From positions 1 through 33,871 of the forward strand of contig JAUJNJ010000016.1 in NCBI GenBank assembly GCA_030448225.1: a stretch of 33,871 nucleotides of DNA. Reading direction: 5' to 3'. Source of the DNA: Phycisphaerae bacterium (GTDB lineage: Bacteria > Planctomycetota > Phycisphaerae > Tepidisphaerales > Tepidisphaeraceae). A program made the translations under genes and the position numbers. Shown in pieces: positions 15,419-24,627 of the stretch (position 1 is the stretch's first letter; every line of letters starts with the position of its first letter). The notes under the pieces are model-generated. The model searched no databases, was not told the origin of the DNA, and saw only the letters and a list, made by a program, of their open reading frames with translations.

Positions 15419-17884
15419 TCAGTTCGCCGGGTCCGATCTCTTTGGCGCTCTGGTCTTCGACTTGCCCGTGGTCGATTTCGATTTCGGTTTGCTCTTCGTG
15501 CCCAGATCCGCCGGCTGCGTCGTCGCCGCGGGTTGCGTGGCGGGGGCGGGGAGTTTGGCGGCGTAGCTGAGGACCTTCGTCATGATCGTCGTGGCGGTCT
15601 TCGGGTCGTAGCCGACGATGCCGTCCACGTCCTGGCCGACGAGGCCGGCGCTGAGGTCCTCCCGGCTGAAGAAGACGGCGACCCGGCCGCCGATCGTCGC
15701 GCCCTGGAGGCGCGGCGCGTCGGACCGCCCCACCGTCGTGTCGCGCGCCGCGCGCCGGTAGCCGAAGGCCGCGGGGCGCGGGCCGCCGGCGGCGTAGACG
15801 GCGTGGTCGGCGGGCAACGGCGCGAGCTTCGCGCCGGGCAGGATCGCCGCGACCTCCGCCTCGGCCGCTTCTGCGAACGCGGGGGCGCCGCCCGCGGCGT
15901 CGACCACGAGCGTGCCGCCGCCGTCGATGAACGTCTTGATCGCCGCCCGCGCGCGCGGATCGAGCGTGAACCGCTGCGTCCCCGTCAGGTGCGCGACCTG
16001 CCCGCCGATCGCGCCGGCCGCGGGCGTCACCGGCTTCACGTCGAGCGGCGCGACCTTCGCGTTGCGCAGCACGGCGGCGAGGCGCCGCCACCCGCCCGGC
16101 TCGGGGTCCCAGTTGCCGGCGTGCTCGATGCGGGCGACGGCGACGGCGGCCTTCGGCGCGGCGGCGGCGGGGTCGGCCTCGACCCAGTGGCCCTCGCCGC
16201 GGAAGCGGGCGTTCTTCCGGTCGATCGCATAGAGGAAGATGTTCGCGCCGAGCTGGTACATCTCCTCGCGCGTCTTCGTCGCCTGCGCCTGCCACGCCCG
16301 GCCCGGGTCCGCCTGCGGGATCAGCAGCATCAGCTCGCGCACGCCGTTGCTCAGGCCCAGCACGCTCGGCTTCGCCTTCCACTTCTCGCGCGGGTAGCCG
16401 GCCTTGTAGATCGGGTGGTCGGCCGGGAGCTCGCGGAACTTGTAGTTCGGGAAGAGCTTCTGCCCGATCGTGCGGAACGAGGTGGCGAACGCGCGGCCGG
16501 CGCAGTCGGCGTGGCCGAGGATGATCCCGCCTCCCTCGGCAAACGCGCGGAGCTTGGCGAGGCCGGCGTCGTCGATCGGCAGCGCGTCGGACCCGCTGAC
16601 GTATAGGATCGGCGCGTCGTGGAGGTCGGCGGCCGGGGCGTCGAGGTTCACGACCTGCCAGTTCAGGTCGCGCTCCGAGGCCCGCCCGATCCAGCGCGCG
16701 AGGTTGGCCGCGTCGCGCGGGCGCAGGTTCCACTGCGCCTCGACCTTTGCGCCGACGGGCGCGAGGTACTCCAGCTTGTTCATCACGCCCGGCGCCCGCC
16801 CGCGCGAGAGGAACAGCAGGCCGAAGCACGTGTTGGCGAGCGGGCCGACGAAGTCGCCGCCGGACGACACGCGCCACGAGCCGTCCTTCATCTGCTCGCG
16901 CAGCAGGAACGTCGAGCCCTTCTCGAACCAGTCGACCTTGCCGAAGTACTTCCGCCCGCTCGCCAGCCCGATGCGCTCGACGGAGTAGAGCGTGGCGTAC
17001 GGGAAGTCGCGCGGGTAGCGGCGGTCGGTGGCGACGTCGTCGAAGTGCTGCTCCATCCACCGCAGCCCGCGTTCGATCGCCGGCGTCTCCAGGTTGCCGC
17101 GGCACTTGGCGCCGACGTCGGCGAACAGGTACTCCTGCGCGATGTAGAGCGTCGCGACGCCGACGGCCGTGATGCCCGGCGTGTAGGGGTACGCCTTGCT
17201 CCCCTTCGAGTACGTCCACCCGCCGGAGGCGTCCTGGTCGCGCGTCCACGCCTTGTCGATCAGCTCCCAGTACGACGCCGGCACCTCGACGCCCGCCTGC
17301 GCGCACGCCCACATCCCCAGCACGGCGTACTGCGCGCGGCTCAGGCTGTACGTCTTGGGGCCGCCGCTCGCGTCGTAGTCGTAGAAGCCGGTGGCCGGGT
17401 CCTTCGTCTTGATCATCCCCTGGAGGGCGGCGGCGTCGGCCCTCATGATCGCGCGCGTCTCCGGCGTCGGCGGCAGGAGCAGCATCACCTGGCACCGCAG
17501 GCCGAGCGCGTAGGTGCCGACGAGTTTCGCCTGCTTCAGGAACGCGATGGCCGGCGCGAGGCGCTTGTCCTGCGGGTCCTCGCCGGCCGCGAGCAGCGCG
17601 TAGGTCGCCAGCGCGGTGAGCCCGCCCCACTGCGCGCCGTCGGTGTCGTTGCGCGTCTTCGTCTGCACGGGCTGTGGCGACGTCTCCCAGGTGCCGTTCT
17701 TCTGCTGCGCATAGACGTACGCCTTGGCGGCCACGATCATCCGCTCCACGTCCGCCGAGCGAGCAACCCGGCCGGCGGCCGGCGCCGTGGCAGGAGCCGC
17801 GACGGACGCGGGCGCCGGGGGCGGACAGCAGAAGGTGACGGCGGCGAGGAACGCCACGGTGCGAACGTCTGGGCGCAAGCGCAT
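15419..17884 (-). CDS. secreted alpha/alpha-toroid plus tandem DUF4159 protein (821 aa)
   Basis: ATG 17884 follows GGGAGG by about four bases and opens a signal peptide (RTVAFLAAVTFCCPPPAPA). Residues about 40-430 are an alpha/alpha toroid of the prenyltransferase/squalene-cyclase type, with repeat landmarks such as QQKNGTWETSP, ATGFYDYDASGG, DASGGWTYSKGSKAYPYTPG and QMKDGSWRVSSGG. It lacks an obvious cyclase Asp-rich motif. Residues about 445-610 (DAPILYVSGSDALPIDDAG, FAEGGGIILGHADCAGRAF) and 640-790 (IEHAGNWDPEPGGWRRL, FIDGGGTLVVDAAGG) look like two DUF4159 units, a GATase/ThuA-like fold as I recall. The C-terminus is Lys/Thr/Pro-rich. It is downstream of exbB/exbD and the giant gene on the same strand, so a role in that system is inferred. 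The frame is clean throughout. Confidence 0.82.
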   Translation of the reverse strand: MRLRPDVRTVAFLAAVTFCCPPPAPASVAAPATAPAAGRVARSADVERMIVAAKAYVYAQQKNGTWETSPQPVQTKTRNDTDGAQWGGLTALATYALLAAGEDPQDKRLAPAIAFLKQAKLVGTYALGLRCQVMLLLPPTPETRAIMRADAAALQGMIKTKDPATGFYDYDASGGPKTYSLSRAQYAVLGMWACAQAGVEVPASYWELIDKAWTRDQDASGGWTYSKGSKAYPYTPGITAVGVATLYIAQEYLFADVGAKCRGNLETPAIERGLRWMEQHFDDVATDRRYPRDFPYATLYSVERIGLASGRKYFGKVDWFEKGSTFLLREQMKDGSWRVSSGGDFVGPLANTCFGLLFLSRGRAPGVMNKLEYLAPVGAKVEAQWNLRPRDAANLARWIGRASERDLNWQVVNLDAPAADLHDAPILYVSGSDALPIDDAGLAKLRAFAEGGGIILGHADCAGRAFATSFRTIGQKLFPNYKFRELPADHPIYKAGYPREKWKAKPSVLGLSNGVRELMLLIPQADPGRAWQAQATKTREEMYQLGANIFLYAIDRKNARFRGEGHWVEADPAAAAPKAAVAVARIEHAGNWDPEPGGWRRLAAVLRNAKVAPLDVKPVTPAAGAIGGQVAHLTGTQRFTLDPRARAAIKTFIDGGGTLVVDAAGGAPAFAEAAEAEVAAILPGAKLAPLPADHAVYAAGGPRPAAFGYRRAARDTTVGRSDAPRLQGATIGGRVAVFFSREDLSAGLVGQDVDGIVGYDPKTATTIMTKVLSYAAKLPAPATQPAATTQPADLGTKSKPKSKSTTGKSKTRAPKRSDPAN

Positions 17885-18184
17885 AGAGCCTCCCGGCGGA
17901 CGGCGCGGGAGCATCCCGCGACCGAGCGGCGCGATCATACACCGGCGGCGGCTAGAGCGTGTTGTGAACTTCGCATTACCCGCGACGGCGGGGAAAACGC
18001 GACCCAGCGCGCAGCGACGGACGCGCGAGGCGGCCGTTCGTCGCCCCGCACGTGATGCTGATGCGCGAGGATGCCCCGCAGCGGGAGCACCCGATGCGGC
18101 TCGGTGTCCGACTCGACGCGGTCTGCCGATGGGCGCCCCGCAGGGGCGCGGCGGATGCACCTTCTTGGACGCGGCCCTTGACCT
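17885..18184. other. 300-base gap with a hairpin
   Basis: Space between the giant gene's stop (TGA at 18185) and the DUF4159 start. It holds a GC-rich hairpin at 18133-18149 and otherwise no gene that I can support; frames across it give only Arg/Ala-rich nonsense. Confidence 0.5.
18133..18149 (-). terminator. GC hairpin GCGCCCC-gca-GGGGCGC
   Basis: A perfect 7-bp stem with a 3-base loop, 36 bases after the giant gene's stop in the direction of transcription. No U-run follows, so it may be an attenuator or RNA-protecting hairpin, not an intrinsic terminator. Confidence 0.4.
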
Positions 18185-21100
18185 TCAACGCTTCGGCGCG
18201 CGCTGGGGGAGGTAGCGGTAGTAGACCTCGAGCGTGAGCGCCGGCCGAGCGCGGTGGTGAAGACGCGGCCGCCCTCCTCGCGCCAGGCGATGCGGCCGTC
18301 GAACATGCCGTCGTCGTCGCCGCCGCGGGTCTGCATCGAGATGAGCGTCTCGCGGGTGCGGTCGTTCCAGCGGCGCTACGCGTCGTTCTGGAGTTGGATG
18401 AGCGAGAGCGAGCCGTAGTACCAGCCGTAGAAGTCGGCGTCACGGCGGTCGGGCAGGTCGCGGGTGAGGTAGGGCTGACCTCCGCCTCGGCCGCCGCGTC
18501 GAGGTCCTGCCCGAGCATGATGCGGCAGAAGAGCAGCTCGGCCGTCATCGCCGTCGACGGCCCGCCGCCGGGCTGGTAGCCGCCGAGGCTCCTGCGGCGG
18601 CCGGTGCTGGCGATGTCGATGTACTTCAGCATGCCCGAGCGGCAGTCGGGCGGGATCGCGTAGCCGAGCTGCTCCGCCGAATGCAGCGCCATCACCTGCC
18701 AGCCGAACACGCTCGTGTCGCCCGACTCGCCCGGCACGTAGCGCCACCCGCCGGTGCGGCGGTGCTGCGCGGCGACGATGAAGTCGCACCCGCGGAACGC
18801 CGCCCCGGCGATGCGCCGGTCGCCGGTCATCAGCGCCTCGGCCAGCGCGAAGGTGGCGATGCCGTGGTCGTACATGTTGCCGTTGTTCGCCCCGCCGCCG
18901 GCCCGCGAGCCGCGCAAACCGCCGTCGCGCTCGATCTTCAGCAGGTATTCCACGCCCGCGGCGACGACCTCGCGGTACGGGCCGGGCTCGTAGGGCGTGT
19001 GGTCGTTGGCGAGGAACGCGAGCACCGACAGCCCGGTGAGCGCGGGTCGTGCGCCCCGCGCGCGGGCGATTGCGGCCACGGCGGTCGCCGGTGACGCGCG
19101 TCCAGTGCCCGCCGGGCTCCTGGTTGCGCGAGGTACGCCAGCGCGCGGTCGACGGCCTCCTCGGACTGCCGCGTGCCGCCCATCTTCTCGAGGATCGGCT
19201 TGCGCGCTCGACCGACCGCTGCTCGAACATCGCCTCGAGCGCGCTGAGCTTCGGCTCGGCGATGCTCACCTGCGGCCCCGCCGGCCCGCCCACGATCGGG
19301 GACGGCACGCGCGCCGGCGAAGAGCCCCACGCCGCCCGCGAGCGAGCGGCGCACTCCGGCGCGCGCCCGGCCGCACCGGGCTGACGCCGATCCCGATGCC
19401 CGCGGCCCCCGGCGTCGCGCCCGGCCCAGTCCCGCCCGCGCGCGCGCCGCCCACGTCCGCCTTCGCGCTCGCCATCGCCCGCGTCGGGCGAACCGCCGCC
19501 CCCGGGCTCCGCCTCGGCGACGATTCGCCCCGGCCGCACCGCGGGCGAGCTTCGGCCCGCCGAGCGGCGCGCGGGTGACCGCGCCCGTCACGAGCGGGAC
19601 GACCGGGCCGGCGGATGCCGCCGTCGCCCGTGACCGCCCGCGGGCCGGCCGCCGCCGCGGCCGTCGCCAGTGAAGGTCGTCGATCCCGTGCTCGCCGCGG
19701 TGGCCGCCGGAACGGAGGGCCCGGCGACGCCGACCGCCGGATCCGGGGTAGCGGCGGCGGATGACGCGGTCGCTTGTTTGAGCCGCGGTGCCGGCAACGT
19801 CGGATCCCGCCCGCGTGGCCGGTGCCGCTTCGCCGCCGGCCGAAATAGCGCGCTTCGACGTTGACGATCCGATCGCCACCGGCTGCGTGGGCAGGGGCGT
19901 CGATGCTCGGCCTCACCTGCGGATCGACGCGGACCGTAACCGTCATCATCGGTCGCGTCGTCGCCCGCCACCGCCGCCGCCTGCGTCGTCGCGGGCTTGG
20001 GACCAGGCAACGCCGGAGCGACGTCTGGCGTCAGATTGCCCGCCGTTGTGCCGCCCAAGTTACTTGTCTTCTCCGGCGCGCGCGGCCGGCCGCCTGTGTC
20101 CGCCCGCACGATTGTTTCACTCGCATCCGGCACGTCGGGCGGATCGCTCGCGACCGGCGATGATGGCCGCGGCGGCGTGGCGAACGACGGCATCGCCTCC
20201 AACTCACTCACGCGGGGTCCCACCGTGACCTGTGGTCGATCCGGCGACGTGCCCCCCAGCGCGCGAGCTTCGAGCCGACATCCGCCGGCGGCGCGCGGAC
20301 GCCGACGAAGTGGCGCGCCGTCGGAATCGCCGTTGTCGCCGGGGCCGTGCCGCCGAGTTCCGGCATCACCTGCGGCACGGGCACGAGATCGCTCGGCCGC
20401 ACGGGCGGCTACGGGACTGACGGCGGGTTCGTCGATCGCGGGCGATCAGCGGCGCGGCGTCGGCGAGCTTCTCCGGCGGCGTCACCGCGGCCCGCGTACG
20501 TCCGGGGCGAGGCCGCGGATGGCGGCCGACGGCGGCCGGGCGGCGTCGATGTCGGGCACGGCTCGGATCATCTCGCGCCGCGGGGCCGCCGCCATCGAAC
20601 TGCTCGGGCGGGCGGCGGGCGTCGCGGCCGTATCGATCTGCGGCACGGCCGCGGTCGGGGCGACCTCGATCGCCTGCGCGACCGCGGCGGCGCTCACGTC
20701 CGGCGTCACGACGCTCGGCGCCACCTCCGGCGCGCTCACGCGGGAGCGCGGGGCGAGATCGGCGGCGGGCGGCGGCGGCGGCGCGACGGGGCGCAGAATC
20801 AACGGCGCGACGGTCACCTCCAGCGGCTTCGACGGCGGGCGCGCGGCGGGCTGGGGCGCGGAGGTCGACGCGCACCTCGCCCGGGTCGGCCGCCGTGCCG
20901 GGCACGCCGACGCGCAGGTCGTCCGGCGCGTCGATGGGCGCGAGGCCGTTGTCGGTGGTTGGGGCGGCCTCCGCCATCGGGCCGTCGCCGACGGGAAGGT
21001 CGGAGTCGCCGGAAAGCGAGCGGATCGACACGCCGATCTGCGTCTCGGCGGGCACGTCGAAGTTGACGGGCAGTTCCATGCCCATCTCCTGTCGCGCGTA

Positions 21101-22615
21101 GTGGATCAGGTGCCCCGCCGTCTTGATGAACGTGAACGAGATCGTCAGCAGCACGTGGAACAGGATCGAGACGAGCAGACACTTCTGGAGCAGGTTGAGG
21201 CGTTGGTCGTTCCACCCGCGGAGGAACATCATCAGCGGCACCATCAGCGCGCACGCCACGATCAGCACCCACGCGTTGCGGCCGAGCGTCGGCAGCGGGC
21301 GGCCGAGTCGGACGGGGTAGACCTCGGCGCGAAGTCGGACGAGAGCAGGTCGTAGCCGCCGCCGCGGCCGCCGGCGCGGTCGGAGCTGAACAGCAGGTGG
21401 AACCCGCCCATCGCCAGTTGCGGGTCGGCCTCGTTGGCGGCGGTGTTGACCGACGCGCCGAGGTTCTCGGCGGGCTCGAAACCGCCGGCCGCGGTGACGC
21501 GCGTCGGTAGAGGTCGAATTTTCCCGCGCCGCCCGGCCGGTCTGACGCGAAGTAGAGGAAATCGCCGTACGGCGAGAGGCAACTCGCCCTCGTGGTAGCG
21601 CGTCGTTGACGCCCGCCAGCACTTCGACGGCCGGCTTGAACGCGAGCGGTGTGACCGGAGCGGTCGCGGGCGTACGCCGGGCGGACGCGGCTGGCGGGAC
21701 CGGCGCGTCTGCGTTCTCCGGTCGTGCGGCCGGGGACGTCGGCTGCGTCGAAGCGTGACGCGTCGGGACAGCGCCGACGGTCGGCACGCCTTCTGGCGGG
21801 AGGGCCGCACCAGGTGCCGGGGCGGCAGGTCAGCTCCCGCAGGTTGCGTGCTCGCGGCGGCGGCGGGTGCGGTCGGGTTGTCGATATCCGCGACGAACAG
21901 GTCGTAGTCGCCGGCTGCCACGGGGGCAGTCGTCGGGCGTACTGCTCCCGTCTGCTCGGTGCGCCGGCCCTTGCGGTTCGTGGCGAAGAACAGGCGGCGG
22001 CCGTCGGGCGTGGGGGCGGGGCTGTATTCGTCGGCCGCGCTGTTGACGGTCGGGCCGAGGTTGAACAGCTCGCCGAACCCGCGGGCCGGTAAACGCTCGG
22101 CGGCCCAGATGTCGTGCCGCCCGAGGCCGCCGGGCGCGATCGGAGTGGAACAGCAGGAAGCGGCCGTCGGCGGTGAGCGCGCGGGCCGCGTTCTTCTTGC
22201 GGGGTGTTGACGCCTTCCAGCGCGCGCGGGCGCGGTCCACGCGTTGTTGCGGCGGTAGCTGACGAAGATGTCGGCGTCGGCCGGTCCGGCGGCGGCGGGC
22301 GGCGTGCGGCGAACGAAGAACAGCTCGGTGCCGTCCGGCGACATCGCCGGCTCCTGCTCCGCGCGCCGGCGGTGTTGAACGACGCGTCGAGCCGCCTCGG
22401 CCGGCGTCCACAGGACCTCGCGGAGCCCGGCCTCGCGCTCGGCGACGCGGATCGTCGCCGTCGGTCCAAACGCGCGTGCCGGCGAACCAGTAGCCCGCCG
22501 CCAACCCGGTCGCGAGCAGGACGAGGGCCGCGCCGACCCACCACCCCCACAGCCGCTCGCGCGGCGGGTCGTCGAGTTCACTGGCCGAAGATGTCCGCGT
22601 CCGCCGCTCGCCCAT
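18185..22615 (-). CDS. giant envelope protein: PD40 propeller, TonB-like TM, Pro-rich spacer, alpha/alpha toroid; frame-disrupted
   Basis: Reassembled over many indels, this is a single protein of roughly 1470 residues. From the N-terminus: a membrane helix (WWVGAALVLLATGLAAGYWF, near 22490-22560); a PD40/TolB-like beta-propeller (AMSPDGTELFFVRR, ADGRFLLFHSD, FNLGPTVNSAADEYSPAPT, PDGRRLFFATNRKGR, DYDLFVADID, PYGDFLYFASDRPGGAGKFD, GGYDLLSSDF); a helix WVLIVACALMVPLMMFL; and a second helix LQKCLLVSILFHVLLTISF whose Ser-x3-His (codons at 21167 and 21155) matches TonB/TolA. A long Pro/Ala/Thr spacer follows, then an alpha/alpha toroid (LTGLSVLAFLANDHTPYEPG, RTGGWRYVPGESGDTSVFGW, DFYGWYYGSLSLIQLQN) ending LEVYYRYLPQRAPKR at TGA 18185. 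The start is ATG 22615, or ATG 22654 in the same frame. It sits directly downstream of exbD. Confidence 0.65.
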
Positions 22616-22724
22616 GGTTCCGTCTTCGCGCGCCAACGCGGCGCCTTTTCTCATTTCGCTCGAACCGCCCGAACCGCTGGTTCGGAAGATCGCGGCAAAT
22701 CGTGCATCGACCCGCATTAGGGGA

Positions 22725-22746
22725 CCGTGGGAGCAAGCTCCCACGG
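22725..22746. repeat. perfect palindrome CCGTGGGAGCaaGCTCCCACGG
   Basis: Ten-base arms around AA, in the gap of about 200 bases between the exbD stop and the giant gene's start. It could be a REP-like hairpin, a weak terminator separating the two genes or an operator. The rest of the gap shows nothing. Confidence 0.7.
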
Positions 22747-22818
22747 CGTTCGAAGACGCTCCACGGTAAGCCGCGGTTCCCAAGGCCGTGGGCCAGCGCG
22801 GGACGAACGAGATGGTAT

Positions 22819-23241
22819 CTACGACCGCTTGCCGTCCTCGAGGAACCCGATTTTCCCGTGCCGCACGCCCGCCTGGCGGCACTGCGCGGCGACCGCCGCG
22901 AAGTACTTCATGTAGCTGCGCTCGTCGGCGCGGATGAGCACCTCGCGGTTGGGGTTCTCCCGCATCGCCGCCGTCAGGAGCGACGTCAGCTCTGCGCCGC
23001 TCTTGCGCGCGCCATTCACCCAGGTGCTGCCGTCCTCGCGGATGTTGATCATCAGCTGCGACGGCGTCTGCGACAGCGTGCGGAAGCCGCCGGTCTTCGG
23101 GAGCTGCACCGACAGGTCCCGCTCGATCTGCGTGAACGTGGTGGCCGCCATGAAGAAGATCAGGAGGTTGAACACCATGTCCGTCAGCGGAACGAGGTTG
23201 AATGGCTCCTCGGCCTCGCTCATGGGGTCTTTGATACGCAT
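22819..23241 (-). CDS. exbD: ExbD/TolR family protein
   Basis: A 140-residue inner-membrane protein of the ExbD/TolR family, the partner of ExbB in proton-driven motors. The N-terminus is cytoplasmic. One membrane helix carries the essential acidic residue, D21 in NLVPLTDMVFNLLIFFMAAT. The periplasmic domain follows (LSVQLPKTGGFR, LMINIREDGSTWVNG, VLIRADERSYMKYFAAVAAQCRQAG). Length and layout are normal. The start MRIKDPMSEAEE at 23241 has only a weak AAGAGA upstream. The gene lies between exbB and the giant propeller protein, all on the minus strand. Confidence 0.93.
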   Translation of the reverse strand: MRIKDPMSEAEEPFNLVPLTDMVFNLLIFFMAATTFTQIERDLSVQLPKTGGFRTLSQTPSQLMINIREDGSTWVNGARKSGAELTSLLTAAMRENPNREVLIRADERSYMKYFAAVAAQCRQAGVRHGKIGFLEDGKRS

Positions 23242-23261
23242 GCGGTTCTCTTGTGAGGAGC

Positions 23262-23414
23262 TTTAACCACGGAGGACACGGAGAGCCCGGACGAACTGGG
23301 ACTTAAATCCATCGTTCGAACGTTCCGGCGCGAGTCGATCACTAACGAGTCGGGCGTGTGCTTCGATCATCGCTCATTCTCCTGCTCCGTGCTCTCCGTG
23401 CTCTCCGTGGTTCA
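23262..23414. repeat. inverted-repeat intergenic element with iterated arms
   Basis: The left arm TTTAACCACGGAGGACACGG (from 23262) and the right arm (about 23384-23414, ending CTCTCCGTGGTTCAA) are inverted copies. The right arm repeats CTCTCCGTG with period 9. The element fills the exbB to exbD gap, beginning ten bases after the exbB stop in the direction of transcription. It has the same design as 2447-2588 and 32904-33022. Confidence 0.8.
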
Positions 23415-23424
23415 ATTTCCTTCC

Positions 23425-24369
23425 CTACCGCGCCAGCGAGAACTCCTGCAGCGTCGCACGCGTCTCGCCCGCCACGGCCGGCGCGGAACTGACGGGCGGG
23501 CCGTCTGCGGGCAAGTCGTCGGTGTAGGTGGCGGCGAAGTCGTTCACGAGGTCGTTGAGGTCGGAGACGAGCCGCTCGATCTTGCCGACGAAGTAGTAGT
23601 AGAAGATCGTGACGAAAATCGCGACCGCCAGCCCGCCGAACGTGCAGACCATCGCCTCGTAAATGCCCTTGGCGAGCAGTTCGCTCTTGCCCAGGCCGCC
23701 GCCCGAGGCGACGCGGAACGCCTGGATCATGCCGGAGATCGTGCCGATCAGGCCGAGCAGCGTGGCGATGCTGCCGATCGCGTAGAGCACGCGGAGGTTG
23801 CGGCGGAGCTTCAGCGCCTCGTTCGACCCCGAGTCCTCGATCGCCTTCTCGGTCGCCGCCTGCCCGCGCGGGATCCGGCGGACGCCGGCGGCGACCATAC
23901 GCGCCACCGCCGAGTCCTTCCGGCGGCAGTACTCGAGGGCGGCCGGGCGGTCGGCGACGCGGTCGCGGTAGACGAGGCGCAGGCCGTGGAGGAACCGGCG
24001 CGGGATCACCGCGCCCCGCCGCAGCGCGACGAACCGCTCGATGATGATCGCCAACGCGATCACGCTGCACGCGAGCAGCGGGTACATGAAGATGCCGCCC
24101 TTGCGGAACATCTCGTACAGCGACTCGGCGGGGACGGGCGTCGCATCGGTCAATTCGGCATCAGCCGTGGCGGCGGCGGCGGCGGGATCAGCGGCGTCCG
24201 CGGCGGCGGCGGCGGGCGGCAAACTGCGGGTCGATGGGCCGGAAGTCGGCGCGGCGTTCTGCGCCAGCGCCGCGCAGGCCATGACCGCGATGGCCGCGAA
24301 GGCAACCATGGCGGACGGCAGGCGGAAGCTACGCCGTCGCTTCATCGTTCGATCGTCGTCGGTATTCAC
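23425..24369 (-). CDS. exbB: MotA/TolQ/ExbB proton channel family protein
   Basis: An ExbB/TolQ-type inner-membrane protein of 314 residues that forms the proton channel with ExbD. The start is GTG 24369, supported by AGGAG at 24378-24382 eight bases upstream. The N-terminus is long for the family: a signal peptide (FRLPSAMVAFAAIAVMACAALA) and an Ala/Pro-rich spacer to about residue 85. Then come GGIFMYPLLACSVIALAIIIERFVAL (first channel helix), a cytoplasmic helical domain (LRRNLRVLYAIGSIA), and TLLGLIGTISGMIQAF with YEAMVCTFGGLAVAIFVTIF, the conserved helix pair. Such signal-bearing long ExbB proteins are, as I recall, common in planctomycetes. It is followed by exbD. Confidence 0.92.
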   Translation of the reverse strand: MNTDDDRTMKRRRSFRLPSAMVAFAAIAVMACAALAQNAAPTSGPSTRSLPPAAAAADAADPAAAAATADAELTDATPVPAESLYEMFRKGGIFMYPLLACSVIALAIIIERFVALRRGAVIPRRFLHGLRLVYRDRVADRPAALEYCRRKDSAVARMVAAGVRRIPRGQAATEKAIEDSGSNEALKLRRNLRVLYAIGSIATLLGLIGTISGMIQAFRVASGGGLGKSELLAKGIYEAMVCTFGGLAVAIFVTIFYYYFVGKIERLVSDLNDLVNDFAATYTDDLPADGPPVSSAPAVAGETRATLQEFSLAR

Positions 24370-24377
24370 GTCAGGTA

Positions 24378-24382
24378 CTCCT
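24378..24382 (-). promoter_or_regulatory. ribosome-binding site AGGAG choosing GTG 24369
   Basis: AGGAG on the minus strand is eight bases before GTG 24369. The alternative ATG at 24345 has no such sequence upstream. Confidence 0.6.
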
Positions 24383-24627
24383 CGGATTCGCGCCGGGCGC
24401 GAGCGCCATTCGTCGTTTCACGGGCTGACGGCGCAGGTGGTGGTCTCGACACGGCTCTACTTGCCGAGCTGAATCTCCGCATCCGGGGGAAACTCTCGTC
24501 CGGCGGCCCGTGCCGACCGATTCGGCAACGGTGCGCCTGACGTAGTTGCGAACGTGCCCCGAGATCCCGCGCTGCATGTCGATGGCGACGTGGGGTCACG
24601 CAAACAAGGGCAAGCTTCGCCAACACG

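Noticed and set aside
15411..17942. 843-codon minus-strand frame overlapping the DUF4159 gene
   Set aside because: It is the Arg/Pro/Gly-rich shadow in a neighbouring frame; the real frame has a signal peptide, ribosome-binding site and domain motifs.
18185..19100. Squalene-hopene cyclase gene for hopanoid synthesis
   Set aside because: Only the toroid fold signature is visible; no DxDD-type catalytic motif or neighbouring hopanoid genes are seen.
18185..22615. Reading the giant gene region as several small pseudogenes from a decaying locus
   Set aside because: Conserved blocks continue in order across the breaks, the flanking exbD and DUF4159 genes are intact, and the same indel pattern affects unrelated genes.
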